Shown piece after piece: positions 60,885 to 64,000 of a DNA stretch of 64,000 nucleotides; within the stretch, counting starts at the first letter, position 1; each line of letters begins with the position of its first letter. The notes beneath the pieces were generated by a model. The model was given only the letters and a program-made list of their open reading frames with translations, searched no databases and was not told where the DNA came from. The stretch comes from Mesorhizobium hawassense. Its GTDB lineage: Bacteria; Pseudomonadota; Alphaproteobacteria; Rhizobiales; Rhizobiaceae. Position numbers and translations under genes: made by a program. The DNA lies in the NCBI RefSeq assembly GCF_003289945.1, contig NZ_QMBP01000013.1, positions 124,001 to 188,000 of the forward strand, written 5' to 3'.

Positions 60885-62555
60885 ATGGCGAAAAAGGAAA
60901 ACGCCGAACTCGTCTTCGCGCCACTGGGCGGCGTCGGCGAGATCGGCATGAACTTCGCCCTTTACGGTTATGGGCCCGCCGGCGCGCGCGAATGGATCGT
61001 CGTCGATGTCGGCGTCACCTTCCCGGACTCGGCACATCCGGGCGTCGATCTCATCCTGCCCGATACGCGCTTCATCGAGGAGAACCTCGACGGCCTGCGC
61101 GGCATCGTCATCACCCATGCGCATGAGGACCATTACGGCGCGCTGCTCGACATCTGGCCGAAGCTGAAGGCGCCTGTATGGATGACGCCGTTCACCGCCG
61201 GCCTGCTCGAGGCCAAGCGGCAGGGCGAGCAGAATGCGCCGAAGATTCCGGCGTCGATCTACCGGGCCGGCGAAAAATTCACCGTCGGGCCTTTCGAGAT
61301 CGAGGCTATTCCAGTCGCGCATTCGATCCCCGAGCCGATGTCGCTGGCGATCACCACGCCCGCCGGCACCGTGATCCACACCGGCGACTGGAAGATCGAC
61401 CCGGCGCCGACGATCGGCCCGAAGACCGACGAGGCGCGGTTCCGCGCCTATGGCGACAAGGGCGTGCTGGCGCTGATCTGCGATTCGACCAATGCGCTAC
61501 GGGAAGGGGAGTCACCGTCGGAAGTGGCCGTCGGCGAAGGCCTCAAGGGCGTCATCGAGAAAGCCAAGGGGCGTGTCGCGGTCACCACCTTCTCCTCCAA
61601 TGTCGGGCGCATCGTTTCGATCGCGCGTGCGGCGCGCGACGCCGGCCGGCAGTGCCTGGTGCTCGGCCGCTCGCTGAAGCGCGTCATCGATGTGGCGGGC
61701 GAACTCGGCTACATGGACGGCTTGCCGGAGTTCATCGCCGAGGAAGACTACGGCTACATCCCGCGCGAGAACCTGGTGATCATCTGCACCGGCAGCCAGG
61801 GCGAGCCGCTGGCGGCGCTGGCCAAGCTGTCGCGCGACGAGATGAAGTCGGTGGCGCTGACGGCCGGCGATACGGTGGTGTTTTCCTCGCGCACCATTCC
61901 CGGCAACGAAAAGGCGATCCTCGAGATCAAGAACCGGCTGATCGATCTCGGCATGAAGATCATCGAGGACGGCGACGCGCTGGTGCATGTCTCGGGCCAT
62001 CCGCGCCGCAGCGAATTGCGCAAGATGTATGAGTGGGTGCGGCCGCAGATCGGCGTTCCCGTGCACGGCGAGGCGGCGCATCTGGTGGCGCAGGGTTCGC
62101 TGATGTCGATGTCGGGCATCGGCCAGGTGGCGCAGGTGCGCGACGGCGACATGCTAAGGCTCTGGCCCGGCCCGGCGACGATCATCGACCAGGTGCCGTT
62201 CGGCCGCCTCTATAAGGACGGCAATCTGATCGGCACCGACCAGGCGATGGGCATACGCGACCGCCGCAAGCTCTCCTTTGCCGGCCATGTCGCGGTCAAT
62301 GTCGTGCTCGACGACAAATACGAGCTTGCCGGCGATCCCGACCTGGTGGCGATCGGCGTCGCCGAGGCCGATGCGAAGGGCGAGACCCTGGAAGACCTGA
62401 TGCTCGACGCGGCGGTCGGGGCGGTGGACTCCATCCCGCGCCAGCGCCGGAAGGACCTCGACCTGGTGCAGGAAGCGGTTCGCCGCGCCGTGCGCGCCGC
62501 CGCCAACGAGGCCTGGGGCAAGAAGCCGCTGGTGACGGTGTTCGTCACGCGGTGA
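60885..62555 (+). CDS. rnj: Ribonuclease J
   Basis: RNase J is a metallo-beta-lactamase/beta-CASP ribonuclease with 5'-exo and endo activity in RNA decay and rRNA maturation. The 556-residue protein shows ITHAHEDHYGALLDIWPKLKAPVW (HxHxDH at about residue 77), VIHTGDWKIDP, ICDSTNAL, the beta-CASP ICTGSQGEPLAAL and VHVSGHPRRSELRKMYEWVRP, and a C-terminal domain. ATG 60885 follows a strong Shine-Dalgarno. It is the alphaproteobacterial single-copy form. Confidence 0.96.
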   Translation: MAKKENAELVFAPLGGVGEIGMNFALYGYGPAGAREWIVVDVGVTFPDSAHPGVDLILPDTRFIEENLDGLRGIVITHAHEDHYGALLDIWPKLKAPVWMTPFTAGLLEAKRQGEQNAPKIPASIYRAGEKFTVGPFEIEAIPVAHSIPEPMSLAITTPAGTVIHTGDWKIDPAPTIGPKTDEARFRAYGDKGVLALICDSTNALREGESPSEVAVGEGLKGVIEKAKGRVAVTTFSSNVGRIVSIARAARDAGRQCLVLGRSLKRVIDVAGELGYMDGLPEFIAEEDYGYIPRENLVIICTGSQGEPLAALAKLSRDEMKSVALTAGDTVVFSSRTIPGNEKAILEIKNRLIDLGMKIIEDGDALVHVSGHPRRSELRKMYEWVRPQIGVPVHGEAAHLVAQGSLMSMSGIGQVAQVRDGDMLRLWPGPATIIDQVPFGRLYKDGNLIGTDQAMGIRDRRKLSFAGHVAVNVVLDDKYELAGDPDLVAIGVAEADAKGETLEDLMLDAAVGAVDSIPRQRRKDLDLVQEAVRRAVRAAANEAWGKKPLVTVFVTR

Positions 62556-62557
62556 CG

Positions 62558-62658
62558 AATAGGGGAATAGGGGAGTAAGGCAGTAGGGCAGTACGGAAAG
62601 GGCGATCAAGCCGACATTCTTCCCTACTGCCGTACTGCCCTATTGCCTTACTCCCTTA
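62558..62658. repeat. Inverted octamer-array hairpin between rnj and mce, no gene inside
   Basis: The left arm has tandem units GGGGAATA, GGGGAGTA, AGGCAGTA, GGGCAGTA and the right arm repeats them reversed (TACTGCC, TATTGCC, TTACTCC units). About 26 bp pair with a single mismatch around a 23-nt middle. The style resembles the heptamer arrays around the four-helix-bundle cassette at 45.1-45.5 kb. Confidence 0.8.
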
Positions 62659-62672
62659 ATGCGGAGCGCTTT

Positions 62673-63077
62673 ATGCTTGGACGTCTGAACCATGTCGCGC
62701 TTGCCGTGCCGGATCTGGCTGTGGCAATGGCGGCCTATCGTGACACACTCGGCGCGCGATTGAGCGCTCCGCAGGCGCTGCCGGAGCATGGCGTGACCGT
62801 GGTGTTCGTCGATGTCGGCAACACCAAGATCGAGTTGCTGGAGCCGCTCGGCGAAGCCTCGCCCATCGCGGCGTTCCTCGAGAAGAACCCTTCGGGCGGC
62901 ATGCACCATGTCTGCTACGAGGTCGACGATATCCTGGCTGCCCGCGATCATCTGAAGGCAAGCGGCGCGCGCGTGCTGGGTGACGGCAACCCCAAGACCG
63001 GCGCGCATGGCAAGCCGGTGCTGTTCCTGCATCCCAAGGATTTCTTCGGCACGCTGGTCGAACTGGAGCAGGCATGA
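62673..63077 (+). CDS. mce: Methylmalonyl-CoA epimerase
   Basis: The enzyme interconverts (2S)- and (2R)-methylmalonyl-CoA in propionate catabolism. The 134-residue vicinal-oxygen-chelate protein has LNHVALAVPDL (metal His), FVDVGNTKIELLEPLG (Glu), GGMHHVCYEVDDI (His) and FLHPKDFFGTLVELEQ (Glu). The B12-dependent methylmalonyl-CoA mutase it serves would use the product of the cob cluster. It overlaps the DUF1467 gene by four bases. Confidence 0.93.
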   Translation: MLGRLNHVALAVPDLAVAMAAYRDTLGARLSAPQALPEHGVTVVFVDVGNTKIELLEPLGEASPIAAFLEKNPSGGMHHVCYEVDDILAARDHLKASGARVLGDGNPKTGAHGKPVLFLHPKDFFGTLVELEQA

Positions 63078-63358
63078 ACTGGGTCCTGTTCGCCGCGCTG
63101 TTCTTCGTCACCTGGTGGCTGGTGCTGTTCGTCGTGCTTCCATTCAGCCTGCGCACCCAGGATGACGATCAGGATGTCACGCTCGGCACCGTTTCCAGCG
63201 CGCCGCGCGGGCCACATATGCTGCGCGCCTTCCTGCGCGCGACGATCGTAACGGTGATCGTCATGGGCATTCTCTACGGTCTGACGATGGGGCTGGGATT
63301 CAGCTTCGACGACATCATGCGGATCATGCCGGACTTTAGTCCGAATGCCAGTCACTGA
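63074..63358 (+). CDS. DUF1467-family small membrane protein
   Basis: The 94-residue protein has two hydrophobic spans, LFAALFFVTWWLVLFVVLPF near residues 5-25 and TIVTVIVMGILYGLTMGLGF near 58-78, with a polar loop. It matches DUF1467, a family found at this place (between mce and proS) in many Rhizobiales. Function unknown; ATGA coupling to mce. Confidence 0.85.
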   Translation: MNWVLFAALFFVTWWLVLFVVLPFSLRTQDDDQDVTLGTVSSAPRGPHMLRAFLRATIVTVIVMGILYGLTMGLGFSFDDIMRIMPDFSPNASH

Positions 63359-63496
63359 AGCTGATAATACAGTTTCGGCAAGTATTGAGCACGATGACGC
63401 GCGCTAAAGTTGAAACCGGAAGCCGGCTTCCGAATCCTGCGAGCGCATGACGATCAGGCTGTTTGGCAGATGATCGTGCTAAGCAGATGATTGCAC

Positions 63497-63525
63497 AAAA
63501 AAAATGCAAGGCACGAGGCCTTGCA
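63497..63525 (-). terminator. Rho-independent terminator, minus strand
   Basis: An 8-bp stem TGCAAGGC/GCCTTGCA with a 5-nt loop is followed on the minus strand by eight consecutive T. On the plus strand the hairpin is preceded, not followed, by the A/T tract, so it works only for a minus-strand transcript. Confidence 0.75.
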
Positions 63526-63647
63526 ATTTAAACGCGTCCGATCCGTTTCCGGTGTCCGGCGGCAGCGAGTTACCGCGCCTAGATCGCATCCTCCCAAGAC
63601 TTTGACCGCGTAGGAGAGCAGATTTTTCTCCGCCCTCTCGGTTATCG
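63497..63647 (-). ncRNA. Candidate minus-strand small RNA with rho-independent terminator
   Basis: The 574 bp between the DUF1467 gene and proS has no convincing protein gene. On the minus strand a TGCAAGGC/GCCTTGCA hairpin followed by eight T (63525 down to 63497) is a strong terminator that serves no annotated gene. A GTGACA (63681-63676) and TCTAGT (63659-63654) 16 bp apart could be its promoter. The implied RNA is about 150 nt; CCGAT near its 5' end can pair with ATCGG further down. This is a prediction only. Confidence 0.4.
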
Positions 63648-63932
63648 GGGCACACTAGACCAAGGCAGGTGAAAATGTCACGAAGAATTTTGCCTCGAAA
63701 CAGGCAATATCGTGCTGCACTGCACAATAGTGCGGCAGGGCTTGCTTGTGAATCGATCAAAAGGCCATTTGCGGCACTTTGCAGCCAAAATCGCCTTTTT
63801 GGTAAGGTGCAGAAGCCCCCGATACTTTGGGGCACTCGGGTTCCCATTCCGTCATGAAATGGCTATGAAGCCGGGGCAAGCAGCCCTTTCGCGCCGATTC
63901 CCGCGCGTCATTTTTCATTCACGGACCAGTCC

Positions 63933-64000
63933 ATGCGTTTGTCGCGCTATTTCCTGCCCATTCTGAAAGAAAATCCCCGCGAGGCCGAAATCGTCTCGCA
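63933..64000 (+). CDS. proS: Prolyl-tRNA synthetase, N-terminal fragment (continues past window)
   Basis: The 22 visible residues RLSRYFLPILKENPREAEIV match the start of the short, ProS type 2 prolyl-tRNA synthetase of alphaproteobacteria, and the position after mce-DUF1467 is the usual one. The rest lies outside the window. Confidence 0.85.
   Translation, partial: MRLSRYFLPILKENPREAEIVS

Noticed and set aside
63417..63432. CGGAAG-CCGG-CTTCCG hairpin after the DUF1467 gene as a terminator
   Set aside because: The stem is short and no T tract follows on the plus strand.
63712..63932. Short open frames upstream of proS on either strand
   Set aside because: They lack ribosome sites and any protein-like composition, and the region fits a promoter or leader better.

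Overview
The window looks like chromosomal DNA of a Rhizobiales alphaproteobacterium, most likely Mesorhizobium or a close relative. The evidence is high GC third positions, an aerobic (CobG-type) cobalamin pathway with alphaproteobacterial gene names, a 14-gene nuo operon followed by birA-rnj-mce-DUF1467-proS, a BA14K-type surface protein, a 1-aminocyclopropane-1-carboxylate (ACC) deaminase beside an Lrp-family regulator, and rhizobial palindromic repeats. No rRNA, CRISPR array, transposase or integrase is visible.

Region 1 (1-13.2 kb) is mixed chromosomal content. It holds the tail of a RecD-like helicase, a SpoIIAA-like protein, pdxJ, two tandem kup potassium transporters, an extended SDR, a QorB-like reductase divergent from an HxlR regulator, a flavin monooxygenase, a GST/Rieske pair divergent from a MarR regulator over three palindromic operators, a TetR regulator, and ilvC with a clear terminator.

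Region 2 (13.2-23.3 kb) has a PilZ protein, a BA14K-like exported protein, a nuclease/phosphatase-fold protein, a NUDIX protein, acdS divergent from an Lrp gene, a MacA-MacB-type tripartite exporter (three genes), a PhzF-like isomerase, a small LexA/S24-like protein and tRNA-Lys(CTT).

Region 3 (23.26-25.6 kb) is a small accessory block just 3' of the tRNA. Three co-oriented genes encode a single-span membrane protein, a helical protein of unknown function, and a proteasome-fold N-terminal-nucleophile hydrolase whose T1, D17 and K33 fall exactly where proteasome beta and HslV residues do. This is the best candidate for an undescribed system in the window.

Region 4 (25.9-42.0 kb) is a cobalamin cluster. 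A cobalamin riboswitch at about 41.8-42.0 kb precedes DUF1636-cobW-cobN-cobG-cobH-cobI-cobJ. After the oppositely oriented cobK come cobL-cobE-cobM-cobA-cobB-cobS-cobT, tightly overlapping. cobG and cobN carry in-frame insertions of the same palindromic repeat family. cobF, cobO, cobP, cobQ, cobC, cobD and the CobS/CobT chelatase subunits are not in this window.

Region 5 (42.0-60 kb) starts with a YcaQ-like glycosylase and continues with nuoA-N for NADH:quinone oxidoreductase (complex I). The operon is interrupted between nuoC and nuoD by a four-helix-bundle (IVS-type) cassette flanked by inverted heptamer arrays, between nuoF and nuoG by an accessory gene sharing its C-terminal domain with NuoE, and between nuoI and nuoJ by a RIME-like palindromic element. 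Region 6 (60-64 kb) has birA, rnj, mce, a DUF1467 gene, a possible minus-strand small RNA, and the start of proS.
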